From positions 114,501 through 178,500 of the forward strand of contig NC_091883.1 in the NCBI RefSeq assembly GCF_019399895.1: a stretch of DNA of 64,000 nt, written 5' to 3'. This stretch comes from Cardiocondyla obscurior (Eukaryota; Arthropoda; Insecta; Hymenoptera; Formicidae). The number at the start of each line of letters is the position of its first letter. The first letter of the stretch is position 1. A program made the translations under genes and the position numbers. This document shows positions 29,901-37,400 of the stretch, piece by piece. The notes beneath the pieces were generated by a model. It had not been told where the DNA came from, did no database searches, and saw only the letters and a list, made by a program, of their open reading frames with translations.

Positions 29901-31263
29901 GGCTGGGCATTTCGCCGTTATGTCCCTGGACACTTTTATGGGGGTAAGTGTTCCCCAATAATGCGGTTTTTCAGATCTCTCCTGACAAAAATTAATTTAC
30001 CGTAACTGTAAAAATAACCGCTTACAGAGAAATTAAAAAGAATTTTTTTGCAGCTCTACAGTCACAAGTAACTTTATTTTTTATCCCAATTGTGAAATAT
30101 GTAGACAAAAATTTGCTTTTTATTTGATTTTGATGATTCATAAAGACAAAATTAACATATATAGTCTATACACACACGCTCAAAGCTTCTCATTCTCTCA
30201 CACACTCGCGGCACTCATGCACCGCGAAGAAAACTAACTCAGACTTTTAGAACAGAACAAAAGACTTTATCCAGAACACAGTAACCAAAAAAAGTCAGTT
30301 CTCGTTAAAAGTTCCGTGACAGACAGACTGAACGTTAACAGTAACAGCTGCCCGTTCTTCAGCAACAAACAACGGGCGGTACAAAATTTAATCTTTTTCA
30401 CGCGAACAGTAAGCTTCAGACGCAAATTTTGAACTGGGTGTAACAATATAAATATTGTTTAAATTATAAATTTAAATTATAAATAATTTAAATATAGTTA
30501 TCGAATTATTTTATATAATGTAATTGTATATCAATCTACTAATTAATTACGCCGCGAGGTGGTAAGCGCGAGCGTGGCCGGATCGTTCCTATCGAGAAGG
30601 CGAATGACAAACCCTTTGACGAGGGAGAGTCACGCGGGCACCGTATGATCGAGCATGTGCACGCAGAATGTTTTGCACTGAGTTTTTCTAATAAGCTCTT
30701 AAATTGTTTTTAGACAATGAGTTTTACACTTGAGTGTCCCTGTTTCATAACTGAGTAATGATTAACACGTACAATTCTATTAATTGGTACGGGCCGTGCA
30801 CTTGAGAAGCTGCTGATCTACTGAGCACGAGGCTTAACACACCGTGTGCATATCGATGAGTTTTCTTGAGTTGCACAGTTGAAAATCAGCAAATCTATTG
30901 TTTCTTAAGTGATTACGATGAGACAAAGCAAATGAGTCGCATACAATGAGTAAAGTTAATGAGAACTTGATGCACACGAGGCACACTTGATGAATTCTGT
31001 ACGATGATTAGAAGAAAGAAGAACGCGAGCCGGTAACGCCTTCAAGATTCGGAAGCGATAATCGAACGCCGAATCGATATCGATTCGGAGCGATCGGCCA
31101 CGAGGTGCTGCCCCGCGGCGGGACATGCTTAACTATTACGTAATCTTTAAACAGTAATTAATTTTCCTTTTTTATAATAATGAAATGTGATTTGTAACAG
31201 ATACTGAGCACAGCGATGTCGTACTTTACATTGTTACGACAAATGAGCGAGGATAATATATGA
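8717..31263 (+). CDS. Insect odorant receptor (7tm_6 family), partial, 5 visible exons
   Basis: Joined exons 8717-8969, 9047-9147, 9249-9572, 29668-29943 and 31201-31263 encode 338 residues plus stop with no interruption. Splice phases agree at every junction. Members are inverted seven-transmembrane ligand-gated channel subunits acting with Orco in sensory neuron dendrites. Landmarks are hydrophobic segments in exons 1, 3 and 4, the middle motif FVSTFNIHAAAQLKIL, the late motif LTAGHFAVMSLDTF, and the C-terminal SYFTLLRQ typical of the family. Ant receptors are about 400 residues, so 60-80 N-terminal residues (before TM2) are missing from view. The third intron is 20,095 bp and filled with transposons. 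Nothing in the exons suggests a pseudogene, but expression cannot be judged. Confidence 0.9.
9047..9147 (+). CDS. Odorant receptor exon (extracellular loop 2)
   Basis: Pyrimidine tract and CAACAG acceptor ending at 9046. The 101-nt exon enters in phase 1 and leaves in phase 0. It encodes LPFKLWIDFPYHSPYYEITY, which matches the usual loop motif of the family (LPFxxWxPF...SPxYxxTY). Donor GTAACC at 9148. Confidence 0.85.
9249..9572 (+). CDS. Odorant receptor exon (TM4-TM5 region)
   Basis: Acceptor TTCTGCAG ends at 9248, phase 0. The 108 codons include FVSTFNIHAAAQLKIL and the hydrophobic AIILLGQLLLSSVVICFGGF. Donor GTAAGC at 9573 opens the 20-kb intron. Confidence 0.88.
10327..11179 (-). pseudogene. 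E27 proline-rich protein, decayed copy
   Basis: Second-exon counterpart of the intact 280-residue protein at 18215-19056. It shares the basic N-terminus (KKTLKKSRARRNKQIKNLR), the proline-rich middle (RPWSPRPGAPPPSP) and the C-terminal block YYPGVESPFLAPMRL. It is open for about 170 codons, then frameshifts near 10,665-10,900 break it. The acceptor TTTTAG and donor GTAAGT (11619-11624 in complement) are kept, so removing a 445-nt intron would form the same start codon as in copy 2. Confidence 0.75.
11762..11768 (-). promoter_or_regulatory. TATA box of E27 copy 1
   Basis: TATAAAA on the minus strand, about 140 nt upstream of the conserved splice donor. The same arrangement is present in copy 2. 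Confidence 0.6.
12526..12924. other. Intronic stretch, no gene recognised
   Basis: Mixed composition. A GC-richer part at about 12,770-12,900 contains CCGTCTCGGCCGAGG and ends near TACAACA, so it may be a degraded LTR. Neither a coding region nor a partner copy was found. Confidence 0.35.
12925..13222 (+). mobile_element. Gypsy-type LTR (5' LTR of a gag relic)
   Basis: 298 bp from TGTTGAACC to CGTTACA, with a poly(A) signal AATAAA at 13187-13192 near its 3' end. A degenerate gag follows directly in the same orientation. A 3' LTR was not found. Confidence 0.5.
13325..13890 (+). pseudogene. Gypsy gag relic
   Basis: Read across shifted frames, it shows KYVDRMEQYFIANGITD, then KKRTILLSKNNAETYNVI, then SYKKIVKLVKAT, LVYRSTFRQRVQDESE and ISEYVAVLKKFAYHAS. 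This is the retrotransposon-gag fold region of K02A2.6-like gypsy elements. At least two stops are present. It breaks off where the mariner fragment begins. Confidence 0.7.
13870..14171 (+). mobile_element. Terminal fragment of DD41D family 1 element
   Basis: Ends GAGACACTCTG at a TA (14172-14173). It matches the 5550-5720 end of the family 1 element in reverse complement through TTCTTACTTGAAATAATAAT-like sequence, preceded by a stretch related to the same GC-rich minisatellite. No transposase sequence remains. Confidence 0.6.
14172..14745 (-). pseudogene. Unrecognised reading frame with one amber stop
   Basis: A single minus-strand frame runs from about 14745 to 14172 with one in-frame TAG at 14466-14468. 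It reads LSMQQFGVRNSTLSTYPNRT near the start and is rich in Pro, Asn and Thr later (NLRPVPTGPPTNHS, YPQFDIHSHLYPSNSQ). It has no visible ATG. It sits between two transposon ends and may be a transposon or host gene fragment. I do not recognise the family. Confidence 0.4.
14803..15257. repeat. Left terminal inverted repeat of DD41D family 2
   Basis: Pairs with 21080-22492 (minus the inserted LTR). Shared landmarks include ACCGGACGGCTACACATGG and CGTAACTCAGACTCAGACG. The arm contains its own inner inverted repeat, with AATAATTCTCACTTG and its complement flanking 15115-15215. Confidence 0.9.
15278..15313. repeat. (CA)n microsatellite
   Basis: Short interrupted CA/CG run. Confidence 0.8.
15475..15750. 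repeat. Dispersed TTGCCCTGAAAAGGGCAGATTATT motif, 4 copies
   Basis: Four copies of a short hairpin-forming motif (GCCCT...AGGGC) lie in two pairs just downstream of the transposase stop, separated by a T-rich spacer. Confidence 0.7.
15759..15914 (-). pseudogene. DD41D family 2 transposase, C-terminal segment
   Basis: On the minus strand it reads LPKNEEELYEKLHYAIWSV and ends with a TAA at 15759-15761 after GGHFEHLL. It joins the core segment at 17255-17655 across the solo LTR, with GCTG duplicated on both sides. Confidence 0.85.
16148..16155 (+). promoter_or_regulatory. TATA box of solo LTR
   Basis: TATATAAA, about 230 bp into the LTR. The sequence after it (GCCTCGTACGCAGACGAGG) forms a short hairpin near the expected transcription start. 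Confidence 0.65.
16280..16500. repeat. 65-bp tandem repeat, 4 copies, within solo LTR
   Basis: The phrase ACTCGGGCGCT recurs at 16286, 16351, 16416 and 16486. These are the counterpart of the 68-bp units at 455-800. Long open frames here are repeat artefacts. Confidence 0.88.
16570..16810. repeat. 67-bp tandem repeat, 3-4 copies, within solo LTR
   Basis: GACTCGCGACCGCG recurs at 16644, 16712 and 16779. This is the counterpart of the array at 221-421. Confidence 0.85.
17153..17158 (+). terminator. Poly(A) signal of solo LTR
   Basis: AATAAA about 100 bp before the LTR end. In LTR retroelements this marks the R region. Confidence 0.6.
17255..17655 (-). pseudogene. DD41D family 2 transposase, catalytic core segment
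   Basis: The minus-strand frame carries the second catalytic Asp in FFQQDGAGLH and the third in DLTPLDFF, 41 residues apart. A run of eight T near 17287-17294 shifts the frame by one base just after the third Asp, so this copy is disabled apart from the insertions. Confidence 0.88.
18215..19056 (-). CDS. E27 protein: basic N-terminus, proline/glutamate-rich, unknown
   Basis: 280 residues if the first A of the start codon is supplied by exon 1. There is no genomic ATG: the frame begins TG GAA TCT just after a TTTTAG acceptor. The upstream exon ends in A at 19497 before GTAAGT, so splicing out 19057-19496 would create ATG in a good context. The N-terminus is basic (KKTLKKSRARRNKQIKNLR) and may bind nucleic acid or act as a nuclear signal. 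Residues 45-75 are proline-rich, the middle is acidic, and the C-terminal 90 residues (LLELLRRACTPWTDPVP, FFIYYPGVEFPFLAPMR) look folded and are best conserved in copy 1. I do not recognise the family. Confidence 0.7.
19633..19639 (-). promoter_or_regulatory. TATA box of E27 copy 2
   Basis: TATAAAA on the minus strand, about 135 nt before the splice donor. The downstream sequence CTCAGACTGAGCACG could hold the start site. The same layout is in copy 1 at 11762-11768. Confidence 0.65.
20392..20907 (-). pseudogene. DD41D family 2 transposase, N-terminal segment
   Basis: Starts ATG at 20907 with MAAYTNQEYYDMLMVLGEC, a DUF4817-like helix-turn-helix start. A second DNA-binding part contains SIRNIARQEELSYSSVQQIL, and the first catalytic Asp is in VIFSDELLF. 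It is interrupted by E27 after FNLH and continues at 17655. It has no internal introns, unlike the family 1 enzyme at 6118-7334. Confidence 0.88.
21080..22492. repeat. Right terminal inverted repeat of DD41D family 2 (split)
   Basis: Inverted partner of 14803-15257. It runs 21080-21259 and 22216-22492 and is interrupted by the solo LTR at 21260-22215. Confidence 0.9.
21260..22215 (+). mobile_element. Solo LTR, 956 bp
   Basis: TGTAACGAGG to GGGTGTTACA, flanked by AATT (21256-21259 and 22216-22219), inside the transposon's right inverted repeat, which aligns continuously once it is removed. It is GC-rich, with repeated CCGAGCGTTCTCGGC-like motifs near 21640, 21760 and 21860, and AATAAA near 22050. 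No coding capacity is supported. Its first 10 bases match the solo LTR at 31829. Confidence 0.9.
22493..22997. other. Intron sequence between two transposons
   Basis: AT-rich, no gene, no recognised repeat. Probably remaining receptor intron or a degraded element. Confidence 0.5.
22998..23502 (-). mobile_element. 3' LTR of the BEL/Pao element
   Basis: On the minus strand it starts TGTTTATAAAAA right after a purine-rich GAGGCGGGCAGAA tract and ends GCAAGAGTAACA, with AATAAA near the end (505 bp). With no second LTR to compare, the ends are set by motif only. Confidence 0.6.
23552..24799 (-). pseudogene. BEL/Pao integrase and C-terminal domain
   Basis: The zinc-binding and core part has MTLHGGVQLTLATICQRYWI, then the catalytic Asp residues in NTGLDYAGPI and YSDRGTNFVGAD. 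The Glu follows in a WEAAVKSAKFHI context near 24130, across a frame break. The C-terminal part CLNSRPLTSISDD, LTPGHFLIG and WPLGRI is the DUF5641-like domain typical of BEL/Pao integrases. A stop and frameshift near 24120-24170 break it. Confidence 0.88.
24840..27746 (-). pseudogene. BEL/Pao protease, RT and RNase H
   Basis: The protease has ALIDPGSEVSLAS (27400 region), a Peptidase_A17-type active site. The RT occupies 26618-25584 with the catalytic YMDDILTGA near 26150 and a PLGWIAPVII landmark after it. RNase H-like sequence with TYLWSDSTVALAWIRG is at 25400-25335. Stops separate the blocks at 26625, 25540 and 25060. Confidence 0.88.
27783..28285 (-). pseudogene. BEL/Pao gag, C-terminal part with zinc knuckles
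   Basis: Contains FDSHTRKEWEFVIG and the Cys-His clusters CFLCFGSHYILVC and CFNCFGNHWINLC, as in BEL/Pao gag. A frameshift lies near 28215 and the N-terminus is missing. Confidence 0.85.
28567..29537 (-). mobile_element. LTR of family G, copy 1
   Basis: On the minus strand it starts TGTAACGGTGCA at 29537 and ends near GTGTTACT at 28567, flanked by ATAT. A TATA box (TATAAAG) lies near 29210 with the shared downstream phrase GCTCAGCGGGACCGTTCTCG. Copies 2 and 3 are at 33650-34570 and 36410-37400. Ends are approximate. Confidence 0.6.
29668..29943 (+). CDS. Odorant receptor exon (TM6)
   Basis: Acceptor TTCGCAG ends at 29667, phase 0 in and out. The 92 codons include FAFHFVGGLIQLLIYTW and the conserved late region LTAGHFAVMSLDTFMG. 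Donor GTAAGT at 29944. Confidence 0.9.
29944..31200. other. Last intron of the odorant receptor
   Basis: 1257 bp, GT...AG. It contains AT-rich palindromic sequence near 30445-30520 but no recognisable transposon coding sequence. Confidence 0.7.
31201..31263 (+). CDS. Odorant receptor terminal exon (TM7 end)
   Basis: Acceptor TTTGTAACAG ends at 31200. Twenty codons contain the family's C-terminal signature SYFTLLRQ, then TGA at 31261-31263. Confidence 0.92.
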   Translation: MLSTAMSYFTLLRQMSEDNI

Positions 31264-31268
31264 ATAAA
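31263..31268 (+). terminator. Poly(A) signal overlapping the receptor stop codon
   Basis: AATAAA begins at the last base of TGA. A very short 3' UTR is possible, or a later signal is used. Confidence 0.5.
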
Positions 31269-31828
31269 TATACAGCTAAAGAACAGCAAAATTGGAAAAA
31301 ATAATTTTTGTAATTATTTGATTCAACGAAATGTACACTTATATCTTAATTTCAAATTCAAAAAAACTTCAACGTCGCTAGAATTTTATCTATCGGTAAA
31401 TAGTTAATTACATCGCAGTAACATTAATTTATTATAATAATAAAAATAAATAGAAAATTTATATTTTAAACTCGTGTATTACATAAATATTTTTTAAAAT
31501 AATAATATCACTTTATGACATTTATGAGCTGTTGTTTATTGTTTTTATGTAAAAAAAATAGTTTTAAGTATCCATCTCGATGTCTATAATGAGGTGTCCG
31601 CAGAATAAAAGAACTGAACTTTAATAATTAGATTTATTTAATTGCATACAAACAGTTCGACGGCTAAACGATCTCTGAGGCTCAGTCCGTAAATTCACGA
31701 GCACAAAGCCTGGCCTTCCAGCGAGAGTTATCTAAATATAATGTTACCAATTCGCTGGCAGCAACGAGTGACTAAGATATATAATTGCATGATAAGCAGA
31801 TACATTACATATAATCTTTAGTAGATCA
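31269..31828. other. Intergenic AT-rich sequence
   Basis: No gene recognised. A part near 31590-31740 could be a degraded LTR, but no partner was found. Confidence 0.4.
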
Positions 31829-32596
31829 TGTAACGAGGCCTGTTTTATCTCGCGGTTTTGGCGTCGGATTACCAACCTCGTTATGTACCGACTCGCGGAA
31901 AATTTGGCGGTACCGACGATATAACGAGCCATCGCATCGGCGCGATTGGCCTGGTAACGGGCCAAATTGCGGGTCTCTACACAGTCGCATGGAGACCAAG
32001 GTACGCGGTACCGATTTCCGTCCACGGGGAAGTGCACGACAAAGAAGGTGCAGAAGCTGACGCTCGACAGGGAAGAACCATCGGTTTTCCGCCCGCGAAG
32101 AAAGATTTATCTGTTTTCGCCCCCGAGTATCGCTCATCGATTTTCCGCCCGTTGAGACCGACGACGACGAGGGATAGAAACCGGCGAGCTGCTGTTCACG
32201 TGGCTATCACGTGTCGTACCGTGAGTGCCCGTTTCGTGACGGAGGGCCAGGAGTTTTCTCGGTCTCGGAAAAGTAATTATATTTTCCGAACAGGTTCCAG
32301 CCAGGGGCTGGTGAAGGATCGGGCCGGATTTGTGGAGGTAAACGGCGAGAAGCCGTAGGCCGCACGTATCTGTTACATGACCGGCAGGCCGTGCCACGGG
32401 GTACCGGCACGAGGACCGTATTGACGCAGAGTTTGGAGACGGCGACGACGGTCACCGCCGCGCCGTGGGACTATACCGGGTGCATTCTGGTGCATTCAGC
32501 CACTAGGGGAATTTGCCGTTTACGGTGTGCCGTGTTTGCCCCGTTGCGGGACGTCGCATCGCAGCCAGCCATCACGAGAAGACAGCGTGCGGCGAG

Positions 32597-32603
32597 TATA
32601 AAA
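32597..32603 (+). promoter_or_regulatory. TATA box of solo LTR
   Basis: TATAAAA in a GC-rich context, the likely LTR promoter. Confidence 0.55.
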
Positions 32604-32976
32604 CGAACATTGCGTAGTGTGGAGTCTCGGGTTAAAGGGGGGTGTTTCGAGCCGAAATTCGTGTGTGCCACGGCACGTTCCGCGCACGTAAGCGGAAAAT
32701 TTTCGATATTTGCGTTTTTGTATTGGCGTGCAAGGCTTATTTATCGTATTACCGTTGCGTTCTTATACATTGCCGTATTACCGTAGATTTAATTGCGTGC
32801 GTTCTTTTGAACAGGTTGCGTTCCTTAGTATTTGCGTTGCGATAGGCATTGCGAGCCTTTTGTATTATAGTCGGTGCGTTTCATTATTTTGTTTGCGTCG
32901 TGTAAAATCTACAACGTCGTTTTTGTGACCCAACGGGCAGCGGCGGCTGAGGTCCGGTGCTAGATAATAGCCGGGG

Positions 32977-33138
32977 TAAATTTCTTGTTTTTTGGTATAT
33001 TCTTAATAGAGACACGGGTACATTCTGGTTATCAATTTGCGTTTAATTTTTCTTTTGTAAATTTCTTGTTTTTGTATATTCTCGATAGAGACACGGGTAC
33101 ATTCCGGTTATCAATTTGCGTTTAACTTTTCTTTTGAA
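32977..33138. repeat. 81-bp tandem duplication within solo LTR
   Basis: TAAATTTCTTG recurs at 32977 and 33058. Each unit includes GAGACACGGGTACATTC. Confidence 0.88.
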
Positions 33139-33272
33139 AATTTCATTCTTTTGTATGAATCGTGGGTTCATCCCCGTTTACTAACCTCGGTATCGATTCT
33201 CTTTTTTTGGGAAATCTCTTATCTTGTAAGGAAAAATTTATTTTTGTTTGTTAATTTAATAAATTTAGCACA

Positions 33273-33649
33273 ATCATTACCCGACATATGTTGCGAGTGA
33301 AACAAACGTTAAATGCAATATTTGTGTAAAAATTACGTTTCCGTTAGTCGGCATTTTTTTAACAGACGGGAACAAAAAGAAATTACATAAAAATTATTTT
33401 TTAGATAAAGCTAAAGCTCCTTTTTGTTTTACTACCTATTAGTATTTTGAACTAATTTTTGAATTGACTAAACGGAATTGAAAATCCTCCACAATTAAAA
33501 TAAGGATGGGTAGTCAAGACAGTTTAAGACAAAAAATGCAAAAATATTTGTAAAAATAATCGTGGTAATTAACTAACTTTTTGTTAGATCTAAAAGGTTT
33601 TTTTGACGGAACTCTTGCGATTTTTTCAACTACTAATTATTATGGTGTG
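33273..33649. other. AT-rich stretch, no feature recognised
   Basis: Nothing beyond homopolymer runs and AT-rich sequence. Confidence 0.5.
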
Positions 33650-34570
33650 TGTTTGATGGCTTTGTGTACACACGTGTTTTAGTTTGAAATGACCTATTTC
33701 CTGCGTGATCAAATTTCGGCCTAGCGAGCTTTACCCGAGGCGCTCGTCGGGATATCCAGGAATCGGTCTAGTAATATCTAATAATACGCCGAGACTGGAT
33801 TTAATATCAGAATGAATAATAGTTTATTTTATCAAATAAATAACAACTGACGCGCGTGTACACAATACGCCGTCGATGCGAGTAAAATATAAATGTAACA
33901 AAATGATGTTGGACGCGTGCGCGGTGACAAAATAAATATGTAATGTACGGTTATCAACGTAGAAGTAATCGCAGTTTTTAAAAGACGCGGATAAGCGACG
34001 GCGGGCGTGGCGATTGACGGAATTGGGCGTCGCGTTAAATATACGGTGATTGGCGCGGGGTAAATCGGATACACGGCTTATGTTCGATGGTCGCAGCGGT
34101 CGGTCGGTAGTACGCGGGTGGTAAATCGCGATGGTCGTAGAGGTTTTAGGACGGAGGCACCGGCAAAGTGTCGTTTAATCAGGAGTGCTCGGTCGAGGCG
34201 GAGAACACTCCATCCCGTAGATCGCGATGGTGCGATAGGATATCTTGGTGATATGTCGTTTTCATCGTAGACGTGGGATTGAGAGATCTCGAAGAAGGCG
34301 GAGAGACAACCTGGGTTACTTGGAGTGAGCGTCAGAAGTTCCTGACTGAGGCAGAGTGTGCTCTATCCCGTTTGTGTGCTCGATCAAGGAAGCGGAAAGG
34401 CTTGGATGTTTGCACTAAACGAACGGATCGAGAACGGTCCCACTGAGCTCTAGCATTGCATTTTTATACCTAAAAAGGGATGATGTTTTGGGGCTCAGCG
34501 GAGTCATTCCCGCTCCTGATTACGGCGCCGAGGCTCCGGTTGCGGCGCGGTCGGGAACGACGAGCTTCGT
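33650..34570 (-). mobile_element. LTR of family G, copy 2
   Basis: Shares with copies 1 and 3 the order of motifs GCACCGGCAAGGTGTCG-like, GTCAGGAACTTC (minus) and a minus-strand TATA (TATAAAAATGC near 34465) followed by GAGCTCAGTGGGACCG. The right end is truncated at about 34570, where a different repeat begins. Confidence 0.55.
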
Positions 34571-34615
34571 TTTTTTTTAAGTGGTTTCCCCAGTAGGCCT
34601 ATACGCATCAATAAT
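34571..34615. repeat. Short shared segment with the mariner-like element
   Basis: CGTTTTTTTTTAAGTGG followed by TTTCCCCAGTAGGCCTA closely resembles 6062-6105, just downstream of the family 1 transposase. It may be a remnant of that element. Confidence 0.4.
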
Positions 34616-34789
34616 AGTACCTCGTAGGTGATGTGGAAAACTATTATAATTAATATTAAATATATCCCTTACCCCAGTCTATTTCTTAGATAACAAAACG
34701 CTCCTGAGAAACAGCGTCGCGCGCGCGGTTTGACGACTCGGTCGGCCGATCGTCAGGTGTAAGGGGAAAAGGAGGCGGAGTCTCTGAAA

Positions 34790-35245
34790 TCGGGCCGAAA
34801 TGTGCAACTAATTCCGAGCACTGAATTATACGACTGCATGTACTTGTTGTTGGCGTGCGCGTATCTATTTGAGCATTGACTTAAGCCACCTCGAATACCG
34901 CGTTCAACGAACATAATCATATCAATATCCGTAAGAAATTCAAATGTAATACCTGTATGTTTCAGCATCGCATCCCACGTAAATCCAGGTAACGTGTAAT
35001 AATACGTTGGATCGAGCCCGTAACTCGTTATACAACTATCTCTAAAATTTTCAAATATATCAGCCAACAACAAGACATCAGTTTTTAAATACAGATCGCT
35101 GTACTCTCGATTGAATAGAAAACCGACACCAGATATTAACGGCGTGTGTGTAATCGCTATCAGATACTGTTTCACCCGTCAATGAACTATAAAATCTTTC
35201 ACGTGATGGTTGTTGAGATTTTAATACAAGTGGATCGTGGCTGGT
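34790..35245 (-). pseudogene. DNA polymerase B fragment, Polinton/Maverick type
   Basis: The main frame contains SDLYLKTDVLLLADIFENFR, then YGLDPTYYYTLPGFTWDAML and MFVERGIRGGLSQC, which resemble the protein-primed DNA polymerase B of Polintons and related viruses. An adjoining frame upstream holds SLTGETVSDSDYTHAV, so a frameshift lies near 35130. Only about 150 residues of a roughly 1000-residue enzyme remain. No neighbouring integrase or ATPase was found. Confidence 0.8.
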
Positions 35246-36409
35246 TTTATTAAATTAATTAATAAATATATTATTTAACAATTATTAATTCTTTATTTGT
35301 AACACCTTGGATAACGTACAAAGAAAGTGTTTATAAGCTCTGCTCATGGACGTGTTAGATCAGGGACTGACGCCTTCACCTTCTTATTGTTCTGTCCGTC
35401 TCCACAAGGGACTTTCCCTTTGTCTTTTCCTTATCAGGGTTCTAAAAATTTAATATCTACTACTTATTAGAGTCACGTATTCTTCTAAGAACTATTTACT
35501 AACTCAATTGGGATATCTTATATCAGTTTAGATTATATAAATTTATAGATTATATTCAATATTTCAACAATGGTAAACGCGAGTCCTTCAACCTTTCAAT
35601 ACAGTCAACGTATTTGTATGAAAAAACAGCTTTGCGCGTTAACAGATTAAAAGTTTCCATCGACAAATTATAAAATTCACGTCGCGAAATTCACAGTTTG
35701 TCCGTACTAAGGAAAGATGCTAATTTATTAAGACACGTATTAAAAAATTTAAATAAATCGACAAAGCGTAATTTTATACAATTATTCCTATCATTTGTAG
35801 TACTTTCAACATTTTTTGTGAATGATATATATTTTTCTTTTGTTATGTGTTACAGCGAGGTACGGTGTGGTTGTGGGTTCGTTCGCCGGAACCGTGGTTG
35901 TAGGAAGAGTCGGAAGTAGAATAAAGAGATTCTTGGTTCACTGTGCTTACATTTTTATTTTTTTGCTGCTTGGAATTTGATACAAACTGATAGTAAATAT
36001 GTGTCGCGTGGACTTAAATTAAGAGTGTCCGCAACAGCTTTCGCGCCGTCGCTCATGTACTTTGCCAAGCTGCAACCTCAGCGAATTTTGGTCACGGTAA
36101 TTGACCGGAGAAGTTCATCAACCGTGCGAATTTATTTTGCTGTCGCGTCAGCTGAATATTGTGCGTAAGTTCGTCGCTCTGTTTCGACATAAGGTGATAA
36201 TCCCGAGTTCCTTGCCCGATTGCGAAGTACCAGGGCGATTTTAGGAATTGTTTGCAACCAGAGCGCATTCTTGTGCTGCTCGGGTTACAACATATGGAAA
36301 GCAACTCTATCGCTTCTTCGTACGCTGTTGCAATTTCTTTAATTATAAAGTGTGCGTCATAGTCTGATAAATTATGAAACGCGATAGGAATGTAATTTGA
36401 ATTTATCTA
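35246..36409. other. No gene recognised
   Basis: AT-rich, short open frames only. TGTAACACCTTGG near 35300 is LTR-like but no second boundary was found. Confidence 0.4.
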
Positions 36410-37400
36410 ATTTGAAACGACCTGTCCTCGCAAAACTAAATGTGCTAGCAAGCTTAATCCGAAGCACTCGTCGGAATATCCGGATTCAGTTAAGGGTCGC
36501 TTAAATGCATTCGAGACTAGATTAGAATTAATACTAAATTTATTTCAAAAGAAAACAAAAAAGATATGTACAAGTTGGTGTTTTATAAACCACGATAAAG
36601 ATAAATAAATTATATAATGACGCACGACGAGATTCAGATATTCGCTCGAGACGACACGCGAGGCGCCCGTACGTTTACAACGTCGCGCAGCTTGACAAGT
36701 TATGCTTCAGAGTGAGAACGTCGGCATGTTGCTGCGTCGGTACGCGGAGCGAGTGAGATGGAACGCGATATGTACAAATAAGTGCGGTTTGAAAATATAA
36801 GTTTAAAGGTATGCTGCGGATTTAAATCGCCGGAACAGACGCACGCGATATTTAATCGGTAAGAACGTGACGCGGTCGCAATATTATCACTCAGTGTGAG
36901 GTGGAGGCACCTGCAAGGTGTCGCTTAGCTGAGATTCCTCGGCCGAGGCGGAGATTACTCTACCCCGGTGGTCACGACGGTGCGAGAGGATGAATAGGGG
37001 CTACGACTGTATTTGCGGCTATCGCAGGACCGAGAGTACTCGCAGGAGGCAGAGCGTTCTCCACCCCACAATCCGGATAGTGCGCTTGCTACATGTCGTA
37101 GACTTAATGTGAGCGCCAAGAGTTCTTGACCGAGGCAGAGCTCACTTTACCCCGGGAAGCTAGTGCTCGGTTTCAACTAAATGTTTGCTCGGAGGCGAAC
37201 GGAGCAAGAATGGTCTAGAGCCGCCCCGGCATCGCCTTTTTATACTAGTAGCAAATAAACACGGGTTCAAATCCGGGAGCGTCGAGAGGGGCGCGGGGCC
37301 GGAGGAAAACCCGTGTTATCAATATACCTGTTATCAGTGTACCTGTTATCAAGATACTTGTCATTAATGCACCTGTTGTTGCACCGTGGTCAGTGCAAGG
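36410..37400 (-). mobile_element. LTR of family G, copy 3
   Basis: Contains GCACTCGTCGGAATATCCGG, GAGGCGGAGATTACTCTACC, and a minus-strand TATA near 37240. It is collinear with copies 1 and 2. The right part carries four copies of a 17-bp CCTGTTATCA-type minisatellite at about 37310-37380. Ends are not precisely defined. Confidence 0.55.

Larger units (their letters stand above)
31829..33272 (+). mobile_element. Solo LTR, 1.44 kb
   Basis: TGTAACGAGG to TTAGCACA, flanked by ATCA (31825-31828 and 33273-33276). It has a TATA box at 32597-32603, an 81-bp duplication at 32977-33136, and AATAAA at 33258-33263. The open frame at 31858-32358 lies in the GC-rich 5' part and resembles nothing known. 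The first 10 bases match the solo LTR at 21260. Confidence 0.72.

Noticed and set aside
31858..32358. 166-codon frame as a host gene
   Set aside because: Lies inside a solo LTR with defined ends and has competing frames on the other strand.
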